Shown piece after piece: positions 1-11,984 of a stretch of DNA of 64,000 nt. How positions within the stretch are numbered: the stretch's first letter is position 1; every line of letters starts with the position of its first letter. A program made the translations under genes and the position numbers. The notes beneath the pieces are model-generated. The model was not told the origin of the DNA. It saw only the letters and a list, made by a program, of their open reading frames with translations, and ran no database searches. Source of the stretch: Adiantum capillus-veneris (Eukaryota; Streptophyta; Polypodiopsida; Polypodiales; Pteridaceae); contig CM043966.1 in assembly GCA_014529385.2 (NCBI GenBank), forward strand, positions 103,611,087 through 103,675,086, read 5' to 3'.

Positions 1-190
1 CATATTAAACTGATCACTTAATGTGGGAGAATAAACGGGAACAAGGGTTAAGATATAGACATGTGCTTATAGATATATCTCAACAAAGGGCCAATGGTAA
101 AGGGGCCCAAATGAGAGATGGTCTATCAAAGAGCAAGGCTAACCAATGGAGCATAAGACCTTAGGGTTAGTTTCATTGAAGACCTTACAT
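1..190 (+). repeat. Diverged LTR fragment related to the Chr-1 LTR
   Basis: The first 30 bases match the chromovirus LTR at 19517-19546 with one change. A second patch near 150-185 (AAGACCTTAGGGTT and following) resembles 19675-19710. Between them the match is weak. I read this as an old, diverged member of the same LTR family cut by the window edge. An alternative is a shared short motif only. Confidence 0.4.
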
Positions 191-239
191 AAATATATAT
201 ATAGAAGGGCATTACTTTGAAATTAGTGCTTCTTTTTCC

Positions 240-1000
240 TTCAGCAGTGTCTCACTGATTTGCTTCTGCGTCTCTATTTCGGCTCTCGCTTCTGCCAATT
301 GCTACTCTAGCTCTTTTACTTTTTTCTCGTTGGCGGCCCTATGGGCCATCATCCCCGAGAGAAGCAACTGTCTTTGAAGTTTTTCTTGCTCTAGATCCTC
401 TTGCAGCGCCGCTAGGGTGTTCATTGCTGTTGTAGCATTGTCTGATGTGGAGACCAATGCTCCAGCAGGTTCCTGGTTTGCCAGCAAGGTTGTTAGAGTA
501 CTTTTGATAGTGAGGTATGAACTATTAACCCTCTAGAACCTTGCTATTTTGTAATCAAGATGCTCCATCCCTTTCTTTACCCTTGCTGTCAAATCTTGGC
601 ATTCTGTTCCTTGGTTTTCAACTCCGTCCTGACATCCACCAAGTCTTTGATCAGAGACTGAGCCTGCTGTCCCTCAGTGTCTCTTTCCTTCGTTGTGAGC
701 TCTAGTTGTTCCCGCAGGCTCTCTAGCTCCTCTTGCTCAGATTTTTGCATGTGTTGAGCTTCCTATACCAGCCTTTCTTTTTCTTCTAGCACCACGTGCT
801 GCCATCGGAACTCTTTTTCCAGATCTTGCAAGGTTTTTCTGTAGTCAAAATCAGCCACAGCCTGACAGGATTCTTGGTACCATATTGCTTCAAGAGGGGG
901 TACAGACTAGATTTTTGGCCTACCTGACATAGGACTGATTTTCATTACCTTTGATCTCGAGATAATTTGTATACCACCTGTGGGTCGAACCACTTGTCAT
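240..1000 (-). pseudogene. Decayed coiled-coil protein fragment
   Basis: Read on the minus strand, this stretch encodes long heptad-like runs rich in Glu, Lys, Gln and Leu, for example EELESLREQLELTTKERD and EDLEQEKLQRQLLL. They are interrupted by in-frame stops (one at 302-304) and at least one frameshift near 590. No catalytic or zinc motif is visible. The size (about 230 codons), composition and transposon-rich context suggest the coiled-coil part of a retroelement gag or accessory ORF, but a host cytoskeletal or kinesin-type fragment is possible. The stops show it is not functional. I do not recognise the family. Confidence 0.4.
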
Positions 1001-1429
1001 TTGAATCAAGCAGGGATAGATCCCCTTGCACCAATCATAGAAGAAGGTAGTGAATCCAAAACATCTTTGGAATGATTATTTTATGTGATGACTGACCAAC
1101 GCATAGGAAGTCAATTGCCAACCATAGCAGAAGTAGGTGGTAACTCAGCAAGCATGTATCAAACGCCAAAAACGTACCGTCAAAGCTAGTGGACCGTAAA
1201 CAAGCGTCAAAATTGACCCTACTCAAGACATTTGGAGCATCAACATTGTAAGAAATCCATGTTTTCTCACCTATTAAGAGTTTTTTCTTCCTTATTTGTA
1301 TCCTACTTGGATACTCCCATTGTAAATATCCAATTCCATTTGTAAATCAATAAAAAAACTAACTCTACTAATTTACTAACACTATCCTACTATGAAAAGT
1401 CCTATCACCTCCACTTCTCTCCTCTCTCT
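1001..1429. other. No gene seen
   Basis: AT-rich sequence with no convincing reading frame or repeat. A short AATAAA-like, A-rich patch lies near 1348-1360, which would fit the 3' end of some element transcript. Confidence 0.4.
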
Positions 1430-2130
1430 CTTCTTCATATATCCACACCAACTTCTTGATAATTCCAAGCAAAATAAATTAGATAAGTGCTGAAAATCTA
1501 GCCCAACCATGGTTAGAGGAGTAACCCTAGCCCTCAAAATTGCTATAAAAGGAGGGTCTAGCTAGCACAAAAAGGGGGGAGCCATAAGCAAGAGCACTAT
1601 GCTATAGCTTGAGAAGCCAAGCTCAACCTCTCTAGAAGGAGCTCTTGGGAAGCTCATTGTCTTATGTATATACATGTGTTGTATTAGGGGTGATTAGCAA
1701 GGGAACTCTATGCCATTGTAAGAGAGAGAGTGATCATTCAATTGAGAGTAGGAAATCTATCATTTCTCTTACTAGTGTAAGCCCAACATTTGTTGAATCA
1801 AGGAGGGTGGATTTGGACTAAGCTTGGATACTTTGTCTCTCTTCCAATGTGAAGTAATGGACAACAATGATGTGTAAGTGTCTTGGTGCTTTTTTTAAGT
1901 TCTTGATAGCTTGTCTTTGGGTGTTGTCATCAATTTAGTCATAAATCCCAGTAAGAGGGCGACAAGGTGGAGAGGACTCCCCTAGCCTTAAGACAGTGAT
2001 TGGGGTGGCTTTTCTTGTGATCTGTTGTGGTGTAATTTACTCAAGCTATGTTGAACAAGTACTAATCTCACTTTAATTGGTCATGACAGATTTGTAAGAA
2101 GGTATTAATGCAACAAACACCCCCCCCCTT
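1430..2130 (+). mobile_element. Possible LTR promoter fragment
   Basis: A TATAAAA box at 1544-1550 is followed by a long non-coding, AG/CT-rich leader with repeated AAGCTC-type words, a style typical of plant LTR U3-R-U5 regions. I find no second copy in the window, no clear TG/CA ends and no primer site, so this is only a suggestion. Confidence 0.25.
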
Positions 2131-2200
2131 CTCTCTCTTTCTCACATATATAATTGTGTTTGCTTGATCACTGCCGATACATTTCAAAGCAGCCCGAGAA

Positions 2201-2203
<3 letters not shown>

Positions 2204-2252
<49 letters not shown>
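2204..2252. repeat. (CT)n microsatellite
   Basis: About 24 uninterrupted CT units. Several open frames across it are artefacts of the dinucleotide repeat. Confidence 0.9.
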
Positions 2253-2254
<2 letters not shown>

Positions 2255-2259
2255 GCGTC

Positions 2260-2892
2260 CTAGTTCGCATCCCAAACTAGGTGGTGCCCCAAATTTTTGT
2301 AGTGTTAGGTCGCGGGTTTGTGTGTGTGTTGTTGTTTTTTTCCAACCCCAACCCAATTGAGAAGCATGGGAGCCTAGAAGAGTGCTTAGAGGCCACTCTT
2401 CTTGTTGCTCGCCCATGACCGCCTCAGTAGCAAAGGGGAAGATGGTCATGGAACGAGAGGACCAACCACCTCATGTAGACCTTCCTAATGCCACATATAT
2501 CTTCAAGAAGAGAGTAAAATGGGTTGTGACAGACCTAGGAGAGGAAGGAATATACGAGCACAAATTTGTTTCGTGGGTGTTTTTCACCCCATTTTTTACT
2601 TGATTTTTTCTTGTTTTATTTCTTTTGAGGTTCAAAAGGTGGATTGAGACGTGTGATAGCTCGAAACGAGCGTATCACTTAGGAGATCTAGGCGCACTTT
2701 ACAGCACACTTCTCACTCACACTCTCAGCTCCCTAAATCTCCTAAGAGAGGATCTAGCCGGTCCACTGACTCTAGACTCCACTAAACTCTAACCCTTGTC
2801 TAGTAGCCTAACTGAGGTGTAAAATGGATTTGTGGGTTGATCTTCTTTTAAGGAAGCTAACTGTGCACTCGGTCACTCATCACCTAAGGTGC
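2260..2892 (-). mobile_element. Asp-4 leader and possible gag start
   Basis: This is the internal region just downstream (minus strand) of the Asp-4 primer site. The block at about 2640-2700 contains GTGTGATAGCTCGAAACGAG and matches the Asp-1 leader near 18170-18230, which ties the two elements to one family. Both also share an AATGGGGTG block shortly downstream (about 2583-2600 here, 18095-18115 in Asp-1). A minus-strand frame at 2253-2449 may be degraded gag N-terminus. Beyond 2204 the element is interrupted. Confidence 0.5.
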
Positions 2893-2912
2893 ATTCCCCG
2901 GCAGCGGCACCA
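2893..2912 (-). other. Asp-4 primer-binding site (tRNA-Asp type)
   Basis: On the minus strand this reads TGGTGCCGCTGCCGGGGAAT, directly after an LTR end in CA. It resembles the TGGCGCCGTTGCCGGGG primer site that plant Athila/Tat-like elements are known to use with tRNA-Asp, with two differences in the first half. Confidence 0.65.
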
Positions 2913-2913
2913 A

Positions 2914-3922
2914 TGTTTGCGGGTCGCGGCAACGGATCGACGTCCATAGCATAGCTCTCACGCATCAACATAAAATATCAATATAAGAGAAGCGACCAGG
3001 ATGAGGCATGGAAACTCACTAGGGTGTCATTCCTAATGAAGTGAACTTGATGAGATGCAACTACTAACTCTGCAAGAAAATCATATGCACTAAAGCCAAG
3101 TAATCTGCCTATGTCCTTCTACACAGCTCTACAATCATCATGCCCGTTTAACATGCAAATCATATCAGATTCGCACGAAACTTGAAGGGGAGCTATAGGG
3201 GACTATTTAGAATCTATCCTATCATTGTCATAGCATTCTCAAGAGGTACATGGATCGCGATCATTCATCCCAAAGTCAACAAAAACAATGAACAAATGAT
3301 CCCAAAGGGTCGTTTCAGGGTCCCTGAAACCTCTCTTAAGGTCAAAACAACATAAAATACGCATTTAAACACTCAAAACAACGATTTAAGGTCTCAAACG
3401 CGTAGTTGAACACCTACACCGAATCTTTAATGCTTACACTTGAATGGAAGAGAAAAGTAAGAGGAACACAATGCAATAAACGAATCTGAATTTGGATTAC
3501 CGTAGCCACAAAAGCGAAGATTACAAGTTGGAGCACGAGGGAGCTCTCAAATGTACGCTGTCTTCTTTAAAACTTGTGATAAAAGAGGATTGTGTTCAAA
3601 CTTACAAAACTGACCTTTATAGTTTAGGTCTTTACAAATGTCTTGTCCGGCCAAAAAGTCCTAAACTTCTAACCAGATCTCCACTAAACAAATGCTCTCG
3701 AAAAAATAATCAAAAATTCCTTTAGAAGTTCGCGGCTTAGAGAAGCTCTTTTACAGAAGGAGGAGATTTTCGTAAAAGTGTAGATTCCCTAAAAAATGTG
3801 ACTCTTTCTCTGGAGACCATTGCTTCGTCCGTCAAACACTCTATGCTTCTTAGAAACTTGTTCTTAATGAGATTGTCACTATGTTATCAATTTTCACCGT
3901 TACTAGTGCATTAAATGTTACA
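2914..3922 (-). mobile_element. Asp-4 5' LTR (start uncertain)
   Basis: The 3' end (CA at 2914-2915 on the minus strand) is fixed by the adjoining primer site. The 5' end is put at TGTAAC (3922) because that gives about 1 kb, similar to the Asp-2 and Asp-3 LTRs. No partner LTR is visible to confirm it. A TATAAAGG-like box (minus strand) lies near 3620. No coding sequence is seen inside. Confidence 0.45.
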
Positions 3923-3954
3923 GCACTAGAATAATTATAGCATAAAAAGTATCT

Positions 3955-4475
3955 TGTTGTTTGCAATGATGTATGTGTTGATCTTGATATCCAATGCTAG
4001 ATTCATAGCTAGTGATGAGGGAAAGCAAAGTCATGATGAGATTTTAAGAATGTATGTGATAGAGTGTTGATCTTCCTTGGGTGCAAAGTGTTATGAATAA
4101 TTTCCTTCAAAATGTATCTGAGTGGTACTTCCCTTAAAAATCTGGGTTTGAGAGGTAGAATGCAATTGCATTTGTGGGCTACAATGTTCTAAGGGCTAAA
4201 AAAATTTATCACCTTTCTACCACCCAAGGTCATCCCAATTCGCTTTTGAGTAATTGGTCTTTGAGGACTCATGATTGTATAGGTATGCCTAGGAGTGAAA
4301 CTTTGAAATGAATAATGGATATTGTTACTAAATCCCTTAGCCTCATTGATGACGAGCAAGTTTCACTCATGAATAGAAAGCACTCGTGCAGGATAGAGGG
4401 GCCTCTATCTCCTATAGAATGAAGAGACTCTAGTGCTACATGTATGAAAGAAAATAGGCAAGGAAAAAAGGCATC
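3955..4475. repeat. Old duplicated block, copy A
   Basis: Shares an ordered series of patches with 6223-7290: GTTTGCAATGATGTAT at the left, then CATGATGAGATT, ACCCAAGGTCATCCCAAT, TGAGTAATTGGTCT and GTATGCCTAGGA to the right. The reading frames are broken. What the ancestor encoded is not recognisable. Confidence 0.6.
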
Positions 4476-5517
4476 ATCAGTACTACATGGAGTTGGGCAC
4501 ATCCCACACATAACTATTGAGATGCAAATTTCTTGACGAGCAACACTTGGGCATGTTTACATGTCAATTAGATATTTTTGCAAAGTTATCAAATGACATA
4601 CTCTTCTATTTCACAAAAGCAATGGAGTGCATGTAGGTCTTCTGGGTTGTGCAGATCAAGAAAGTATTTTAAGAACTTCAAGGACGCTTTGTTGCTTAAT
4701 GGAAGATGATCTTGGCTCGATTCTTTGAGCATTGAGTAAGGGCCCTTGTGTCTTGTGATATTCATAAGTTGCAAGCTATGGATGGGGGAGATAATGTTGG
4801 AAGATTTTGATGCGATTTTAAATGCATTTTCAATTGGAGCAATCTAGTGAAGGAAATTATATTATCTAAAAGAGGTGATCATGTACTAGGCTTGTGTGAG
4901 GAGTTCGAGCATGCAAAAAGTTGTTGAGAGCTAGATCTCAGCTTTTTATCTATTTGCTTTGGGGTCTCTAGAAGAGTCTCTATCTCGTCCTGTTTCTCTT
5001 GGTGGATGGCCCTTCTTTGTGGAGCTATGCTAATTTTAGATCACTTTATGGAAGAGGAAGCTATGTGCAAACATCTCATTGTGATCTTGAAAAGCAGAAG
5101 TAGATCTACATGATTAAGTTTGAGGACATCAAAGCTACCAAAGAATGATAAGAGCTCTCTTCAATAATTGTTGGGGTCTAGATAGATATAGTGCCTATCG
5201 TACACTTGCACTTCTATACGAGCGGATAATTTTGCTTACCTTGGTTGGCCTCTGTCATCATCTCTATCATGACGTCGCTTCTCATAGTAATGAGAATGGA
5301 AAATTTTACATGCAAAAGAAATTCCTAAGCTCAAGCTACATAGGGCTTCCTTATGCTTAGTGTTCACCTTAGACACTCAAGAGCGACTCAATCTATTTCT
5401 AAGGGGCCCATAGCAACAAGAAAATCAAATGTAGCTCAACTCTTAGAATACATCTTGGACATAATGAGAAGTATCTTTTAAACAAGACGCACATCATGCA
5501 ACCAAATTGGATTGAAG
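4476..5517. other. No gene seen
   Basis: Unique-looking, AT-rich sequence with only short random frames on both strands. No repeat partner was found in the window. Confidence 0.4.
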
Positions 5518-5821
5518 ATGGGTGAAAGCATGTTAATGTGTCACACTTTTTCATGCCCCGAAAAATGCTAACCATCACAATTTTGACATATGCTTACTAG
5601 TATAATAACATGAGCTACATCTCCAAGATCTATGATGTATGATATATCAATAGAAAGCTCTTAAAACAAGGAATCCAAATGTACAACCTCCGACAAATTT
5701 TGATATCATTTGTAAAAATTTACCGTAAACTTTTACCAGACGCCCAAACTTTTTAAGATGTGCTAACTTGAAAATGGTAACTAGCACAAAAAGTGTGACA
5801 CGTTAACATGCTTTCACCCAT
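5518..5821. mobile_element. MITE-like hairpin element
   Basis: The ends are inverted repeats: ATGGGTGAAAGCATGTTAA at 5518-5536 and its complement ending at 5821, continuing through GTGTCACACTTTTT to about 35 bp with one or two mismatches. The 304-bp span has no coding capacity. A direct target duplication is not clear (at most AT), so the superfamily cannot be assigned. Confidence 0.6.
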
Positions 5822-6222
5822 ATGCAAGTGGGGTCCATTAAAAAGTGGCAACAACTCAACAATGAGTTTTGAAACATTGAAAACCCTACATTCATATACA
5901 AGAGAGCACAAAGCTAAATAAGAAGTGAGAGTTGTATTTTCACCACAGTGGAAGACAATGCCACAAATGATTGCAAGGAGTTTATAGAACTAAGCTAAAT
6001 CAAAATTGAGTAGTACCTTCGGAGTGGAATCGATGCGATGAATGATTGGCACAGGACTCTACATAAGTTATCCTCTACTCTAATTCAACGTACGATAACC
6101 TTAGTAGAATTGCTAAAAATCAGGCCACGTGTGTGGATTGATAGTACATTTTGGATGGTTCTCTCATGAACCTACATGCAAAGAGTATTCTCTACAATGA
6201 CTATACCACAAACGTATCAAGT
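5822..6222. other. No gene seen
   Basis: Non-coding sequence between the hairpin element and the second copy of the duplicated block. Nothing recognisable. Confidence 0.4.
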
Positions 6223-7206
6223 GTTGTTTGCAATGATGTATATGTGGATCCTGAGAGCCAAGCTATTAACGAGGGAAATCAAGGTCATGATGAGATTGTA
6301 AGACTAAGGTATATGCATATGATAGAGTTTTTCTCTTCCTCGGACACAAAATGTTATGGAGAATCTCCCTTCAAATGTATCCAAGTGCTACTCTCCCCAA
6401 AAACAACAAGGATTGAGAGGCGAAACACAATTACATTTGTGGATTACAATGTTCTTTGGGCTACAATCTTTTATCGCCTTCTATCACCCAAGGTCATCCC
6501 AATACCCTTTTGAGTAATTGGTCTGAGGACTCGGGATTGTTCCTTTGTCAAGAAGAGGAAATTAGAGTAAGTTTCCCATCATTCTAGCGTCATAGATTGG
6601 TTATCCTTGTTCCCACGTGGTTAATTGGTGTTGAGTTTGAAACTCAACAGATACATCTTTAAAGGTTCTTAAGAATGTCGCTCCAACATTAATGGGTTTG
6701 CATGGGCAATGGTGGATGCAGTGAATTGGAAAAGAGAACCTCTTCCTTTTGAGGAAAGATTGGTTGGGTAGGTTTAACTCTTCCTTGACCTACCTAGTCA
6801 TTCGAAGCATGAGGATGTGGTGGGTTGCTGCATTAGTCCTTTGCTGGCAAGCTATTGGAACGCTTGTAAGATCGAGAGTATGACAAACTAATAGGGTACT
6901 AAGGTTAACCAAAAAGAGATGTAAATTGATTTGACTATTGTAAGAAACCAGAAATTATCTCAAGTAAAGGCAGATTGGCAACATTGCAATGGCAGAGTTG
7001 TCATACCTATCTAAGGGTGCTTTTGTAGTATGCCTAGGAATAAGGCTTCGACGTGAGCAATGGATTTTCTTCATATAGCCCTAAGCCGTTGCACTCGTAA
7101 ATAAAAGCGCTTGTGCGGGCATAAAGGGGATTGCATCCTCACCGTCCTCCTTTACTTAGATTTGGGTTCTTTTTTTTTTCATCGTGGCACGGCACGGTCT
7201 TTTTTT

Positions 7207-7239
<33 letters not shown>

Positions 7240-7290
7240 TTGGGGGGCCTCTGGTGCTACATATAAAAGAAAATAGAAAAGGAAAATTTA
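6223..7290. repeat. Old duplicated block, copy B
   Basis: Second copy of the block at 3955-4475. It is longer because the matching patches are separated by about 450 bp of unmatched sequence between roughly 6545 and 7000. A 120-codon plus-strand frame at 6151-6513 (containing DNVLW-like and FSSSDTKCYGE stretches) lies in it but is not open in the other copy. I infer a decayed repeat rather than a gene. Confidence 0.55.
7213..7240. repeat. (GT)n microsatellite
   Basis: About 14 GT units inside copy B of the duplicated block. The repeat is absent from copy A. Confidence 0.85.
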
Positions 7291-7639
7291 GTTGATTGGG
7301 CCACCTTTTCAGAGAAATTAATGTCAACCTCTTATGTGTTTCTGCTTGTGTCTATATGGATGAATGGGGGTGAGGTTAATATAATATTCATAAGAAAAAA
7401 CAACATGAATAGTTGGCGACAATATATTGAAAACCCATAAGAAGGTTCAAGCTTGTTAACGAAGGCCATCTTGCTAACACTAAACCCATAGGAAGAGACA
7501 AAATTGTGAATGAGAACATCCAAAATATGTGAGTGCCATTGGTAAGATCTGGTCTCACGCTCTAACTACTCAAGTGGCAATGGTACCAAATCATTGTCCT
7601 TATTGTATGATAATATTTTCACCACATCATAAATTTACA

Positions 7640-7640
<1 letters not shown>
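7291..7640. other. No gene seen
   Basis: No convincing frame or repeat partner. Confidence 0.4.
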
Positions 7641-7644
<4 letters not shown>

Positions 7645-7670
<26 letters not shown>

Positions 7671-7956
7671 TATAAAAATGACAATGTTAAGTTGTAAAAG
7701 AATACATACATCACGTGTTTTGTAATCTTCAAGTCTTAAAGAGACCATAAAATGAGGAGGATTGTTGATATACTCAGATCATGTACAACGCGAGAGAGAG
7801 AGAGAGAGAGAGTAAGCCCAGCACCACGCGAGGGGAAAGGAAGGACGGCCATTCGTTCTGTTCGACTGCTCGTTCAAGTTACTCAGCACCACGTAGTAGG
7901 ATATGCGAAGGACAGCCAGATAGGCTCTCGCTGCCTGCAAATCTGCATCTGCGCCA

Positions 7957-8008
<52 letters not shown>
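7645..8008. repeat. Cluster of CT/GA microsatellites
   Basis: (CT)n at 7645-7670, (GA)n at 7792-7812 and a longer (GA)n at 7959-8008. The GC-richer stretch at 7813-7958 and 8040-8110 between and after them resembles a 5' UTR or LTR U5 in composition, but no element ends are seen. The 96- and 132-codon plus-strand frames here depend on the GA repeats and are not credible genes. Confidence 0.75.
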
Positions 8009-8010
<2 letters not shown>

Positions 8011-8279
8011 TACTACGAAGCCTTCTCACAACACGTATATAAGGTGGCGCGCCATGCCGCTTCAGCCGACCATGGCGCCGTTCCAATGCTCGCGCCGCCC
8101 GAAATACCGCCATCTCCAAGGGCAATTTTTTTTATTTTTCCTTAGAACTCGGAGTTTAGATGGTATTTTGGGATCTTAATACGGCATCATTGATCGATTT
8201 AAGATACATATGCCTATATGTGGCAGCTCATTGGTGAATAGTTTTGTCTTAGACAACTGACATAGATATCCATTGTCAT

Positions 8280-9198
8280 AAAGGTTCTAGATTGAAGGAG
8301 ATTACACAAGAAAGCAGGGAATCGATCGTCGCCTTTGCAAAGGAAACGGATAACCTTTGAAGAATGGAACAGGACGATTGGTGCCTTATTGACTGGTTAG
8401 TTGTTGAGCCCTTTTCAGGTCAACTTGAAGAATGGAACAGGACGATTGGTGCCTTATTGACTGGTTAGTTGATGAGGCCTTTTCAGGTCAAGGTATGGTC
8501 AACTAAGACTCTCTCTGACCCCCCCCCCCCCCCCCCCCCATCAAACGATGTATCTATGGTTGCTAGGAGATGTCGTTTGTCATCAGGAGCCTGACTATAA
8601 TTTGTAATCTATTGGATTTGCTAATATAATCCACATCACCATTGTGAGTTTTGTTTTATTTTTTTAAATAATGTCTATGGCTTTAGCAAGAGTTGACATA
8701 TTAGTGGAATGGAGCTTGAGAAAGTAAGTGCACCATAACACTATTATGCAGATCGAACATATTCTTTGGATTGTAGATTTGATAATTTCTCCTACAATGC
8801 CTATAAGATCTATGACTACATGCTTCCGTTGTGATATTTCATTACTTCAAACAAGTATGGAAGGCGAGATGTAGAGCTAGGAAGTGATGGGTCTTTCAAA
8901 ACGCCCGAGAAATAGCTAGGTTCACAAAGATTCTACAGCAAAATAAGGAAGTGATGGTCGCCATTGAGAAACAAATGAACTCTGAAGAATGGAACATGGT
9001 GATTGGTGCCACATTAAATAATTAGTATTTGGATCCGTGCTGTATTCTAAGCTAGGTCAGCCTTGGTCTAGTGTCCTGGCGTGGCTCCCTTGTCAGGTGA
9101 TGTATCTATGAGCACTAAGACTTGTCATGGCTCCACACAAGCATGACTTGATTTTGTAATTTTTTGGATAAGCTAATATACTCACCATTGTGAGTTTT
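8280..9198. repeat. Tandem duplication with internal 68-bp repeat and poly-C
   Basis: Two related halves, 8280-8655 and 8920-9198, share GAAGAATGGAACA, GATGTATCTATG and, at their ends, CACCATTGTGAGTTTTG. Inside the first half a 68-bp unit beginning GAAGAATGGAACAGGACGAT occurs twice head to tail (about 8358 and 8426) with two or three differences. A run of about 20 C lies at 8519-8539. No coding sequence is seen. Confidence 0.6.
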
Positions 9199-9832
9199 GG
9201 AAAAAAAAAGAAATATCCTTTGCACAAGAACATCTAGCATATACAAAAGTTCATTTCAATGGTCCCAAAGCCCTTTGAGGGAATTGAGACCATTGACCAT
9301 ACATGTACCCTTTAACCATGTTACAAAAATTCTATATTTTCGTAAAGGACTTATTTTCTTTTTCACTGCAAGTCGCTTCCTCCTGCTTGCTAAAAGCCAT
9401 CCATAAGTTTCATGCATTAGTTATGTATGTAGCATTCTATTCTTTTTTTGGAATAGGAGTTCATTCTTAGATACCCATATTGCTTTCAGAACTACAACTC
9501 TAACTATACAAATTTTTTTCCTCGACGCTTCATCATCCAATCGTTCAGAGCCGAGTGCTAGGTCTTGTCTAAAGAATGGGGTGCCAAGTTGTCAAAACCC
9601 GTGAGTTAGAAGAGCAAGTGATGAGCATAGCCATAGAGTCAGACCAACTGATTTTCAAAAATGGGTCAAAAAATATAGTGGATTTAGGAATCCATATGAG
9701 CACTTAGCAAGCTTTAGAAAAGTACTAATACCAAAGAGAATAATGGACTTCCATACTCGGTTTGAAATATTTGGAATTACATTAGAACGTACAAGAACAT
9801 GATTTAAAACCATACCTTCTAGAGCTATTAAG
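9199..9832. other. No gene seen
   Basis: Non-coding. The Asp-1 3' LTR should continue into this stretch but its similarity to the 5' LTR stops at 9833, so part of this is foreign sequence that replaced or interrupted the LTR. Confidence 0.4.
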
Positions 9833-10071
9833 ATGGAGATGCAGCAAGAGCACTCTTTAACTGCACAAATGAGAGAATTAGTGACTTTTAGGTTTAGGTG
9901 ACTTTTATATGAGCTCGCCAATTCACAATTGGGCGCCCATGCTTAGCCAGCTAACCCTTGAATGTTCCAGTTACAGTGCACCTCTCATTGGCAATCACTC
10001 CTACCCAATTCCTATTGGACCGACAAGCCCGGCCCATGACTACTAGAAGTGGACGCCAGTGGTGGTTAACA
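9833..10071 (-). mobile_element. Asp-1 3' LTR (5' portion only)
   Basis: Starts on the minus strand with TGTTAACC at 10071, just after the polypurine tract. About 210 bp (9833-10040) matches 18985-19204, including TAACCCTTGAATG and CCTATTGGACCGACAAGCCC. Similarity ends abruptly at 9833. Confidence 0.7.
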
Positions 10072-10084
10072 TTTCCCCCCTGCC
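10072..10084 (-). other. Asp-1 polypurine tract
   Basis: Minus strand reads GGCAGGGGGGAAA immediately before the TGTT start of the 3' LTR. This position is where plus-strand DNA synthesis is primed in LTR elements. Confidence 0.65.
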
Positions 10085-11984
10085 TGAAGTAGATTCCACC
10101 CTTGGAATATAACAATGCAGCATCGAGATCCATGATAGGAGTACCTGTGTTATAAGAAAAACATCATTGTGAAAGCTCAAAGACAGCATGTGCAGGCATG
10201 CAATAAGTGTGATGCATTCATGATATTCTAGAAAATGCAAAAAAAGTTCATGAATTGTAACATTGCCAACTAGAACAAGCGTAGTACCACAATGAAATGC
10301 AATTGAGTTAAGGTCTATTAGGTTGACTCTAAGGGAAATACCGAAGATCTAGAGCTAAAGTAAGTATTAGATTGACCAATGTTAATTAAAAAATATTGAT
10401 TAAAGAGTAGTTAACCCTAGGAATGCTCGTCAAGATCTAAAGACTAATGATCTTGTCACTTATACCACTGAAGTGTAATCAACATAAAATACAAAGAAGT
10501 TTGTGCTATTTGCTTTCTCTTTTCTTCTTCTTTTTTTCTTTTTTTTTGGTTTTCATAGTTGCTACAAGTCACTGGGAGACTCGAGGTCTCAAATACCAGC
10601 TTGAGCAGAAACTAGCCGAGAGACTCAAGGTCTCAAATACCAGCTTAACACAAGGACTTCCACAACACAAGTCACACTTAGGTGGAATAAGCTAAAGAGA
10701 ACTATATCCTCATAGTATAAAACATTACTAAACTTACTACAATTAATAGAATATCTAGCAATTAAAGTGAGCAATTAAGTGACCTAGTTTAGCCTAAGGT
10801 CCTAATACCTACTTGAAGCCAACTAATGGACCAAACTCAAAGAGAAGAACATGGTACCAGAAGTTTGAAAAAATTATAGCATCTAAATTTGCAATGACAC
10901 AACTTTATAAGTTTTATGTATTCTTAGAAACTTAGATGAATGTAATTGTGGAAAGTGTAGATAAAAGGAAGTAGTACACCTGATATAATGGAGAACATCC
11001 GTTGTAACATGTAAACATTCATTGTCGTTGTCCTTTGAAGAAATCCTTATGTAGTCACAAACTGCAGAATAGTCCCCACCAAACATCCACCTCCCACAAG
11101 CACATCAGTGGGATAAAATAACTTTGCTAATCACTAAACTCTAAAATAGAAACACTCCTATCGTACTAATCCTACCTACCTCCATCACTCGAGTCATGAG
11201 GATCAAAGTAAGTGGAGGTTGGAGAGCACCGTCGGTAGCTCTAAGACTAAACCGCCATCCTCATCATCAAGGTAGGTGTAATCCTCTTTGGTAAGGCCGT
11301 GTGTCTCGTCTGTCTATTCACTATTATTGTCCTCGTCCTCTTCCGTGCAGTAGTATTAGGAATGTCACAAGGCGTGCATACTCAGCTTGGGCAAAAGAGT
11401 AAACGTGGGCAGTTAGGCTAACTTCCTGGATAGAATAGGGATCCATCGTAGTCAAGAGGCCAGCCACTCTAACTCCTCAACATTTCTCTCACAAGTGAGT
11501 GTTTCAACCGAATTCCATTGAGAGGAAATATGGGATAACATAAATGCGTTACTTGGGACATGTAAAAATAATATTTGTAAGAATCAGCCATATTAGTGAA
11601 CACAAGTAGAGGATGGCTAGGTGTTTAATGACATAGGTTTTTGTTTCAATTTACCAGAGGTGACATGTGCAGGTCCGGGTCAATGATTTTGACTAGCATT
11701 GTGCACATTCATTTGCAAATTGCTCTTGCTCTTTACTATTTTTTGTTTCGTTTTAAACAAGGGTGGTTAGTTACTATATATATATATATACACACACAAT
11801 CCCTAAAATAAGAAAGCTCAAGGGTCAGGGAAAGAAGGGTAAGAGAGAAATAATCCAATAGGCTAACGTGAATGAAGACTTCCCCCCTTCCTTGTGTAGA
11901 TCATACTTTAAAAAGGTGTCATCACCTTTTGGAACCAGCTATTCCAATTAGTAATAGGTGAGGATTTTAGCCAATAGTTCTCTA
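10085..11984 (-). other. Asp-1 3' internal region, no open gene
   Basis: Mostly non-coding. A 42-bp unit with GGTCTCAAATACCAGCTT is duplicated in tandem at about 10580-10660. A pyrimidine-rich run lies at 10518-10550, and an AT/AC microsatellite at 11776-11800. A minus-strand patch at about 11240-11350 encodes a short acidic stretch (TEEDEDNN, then KEDYTYLDDEDGG) with stops around it and may be the degraded C-terminus of an Asp-1 ORF. Confidence 0.4.

Noticed and set aside
7752-8179. 96- and 132-codon plus-strand frames
   Set aside because: Both depend on (GA)n tracts coding Arg-Glu repeats, and the remainder shows no protein-like pattern.
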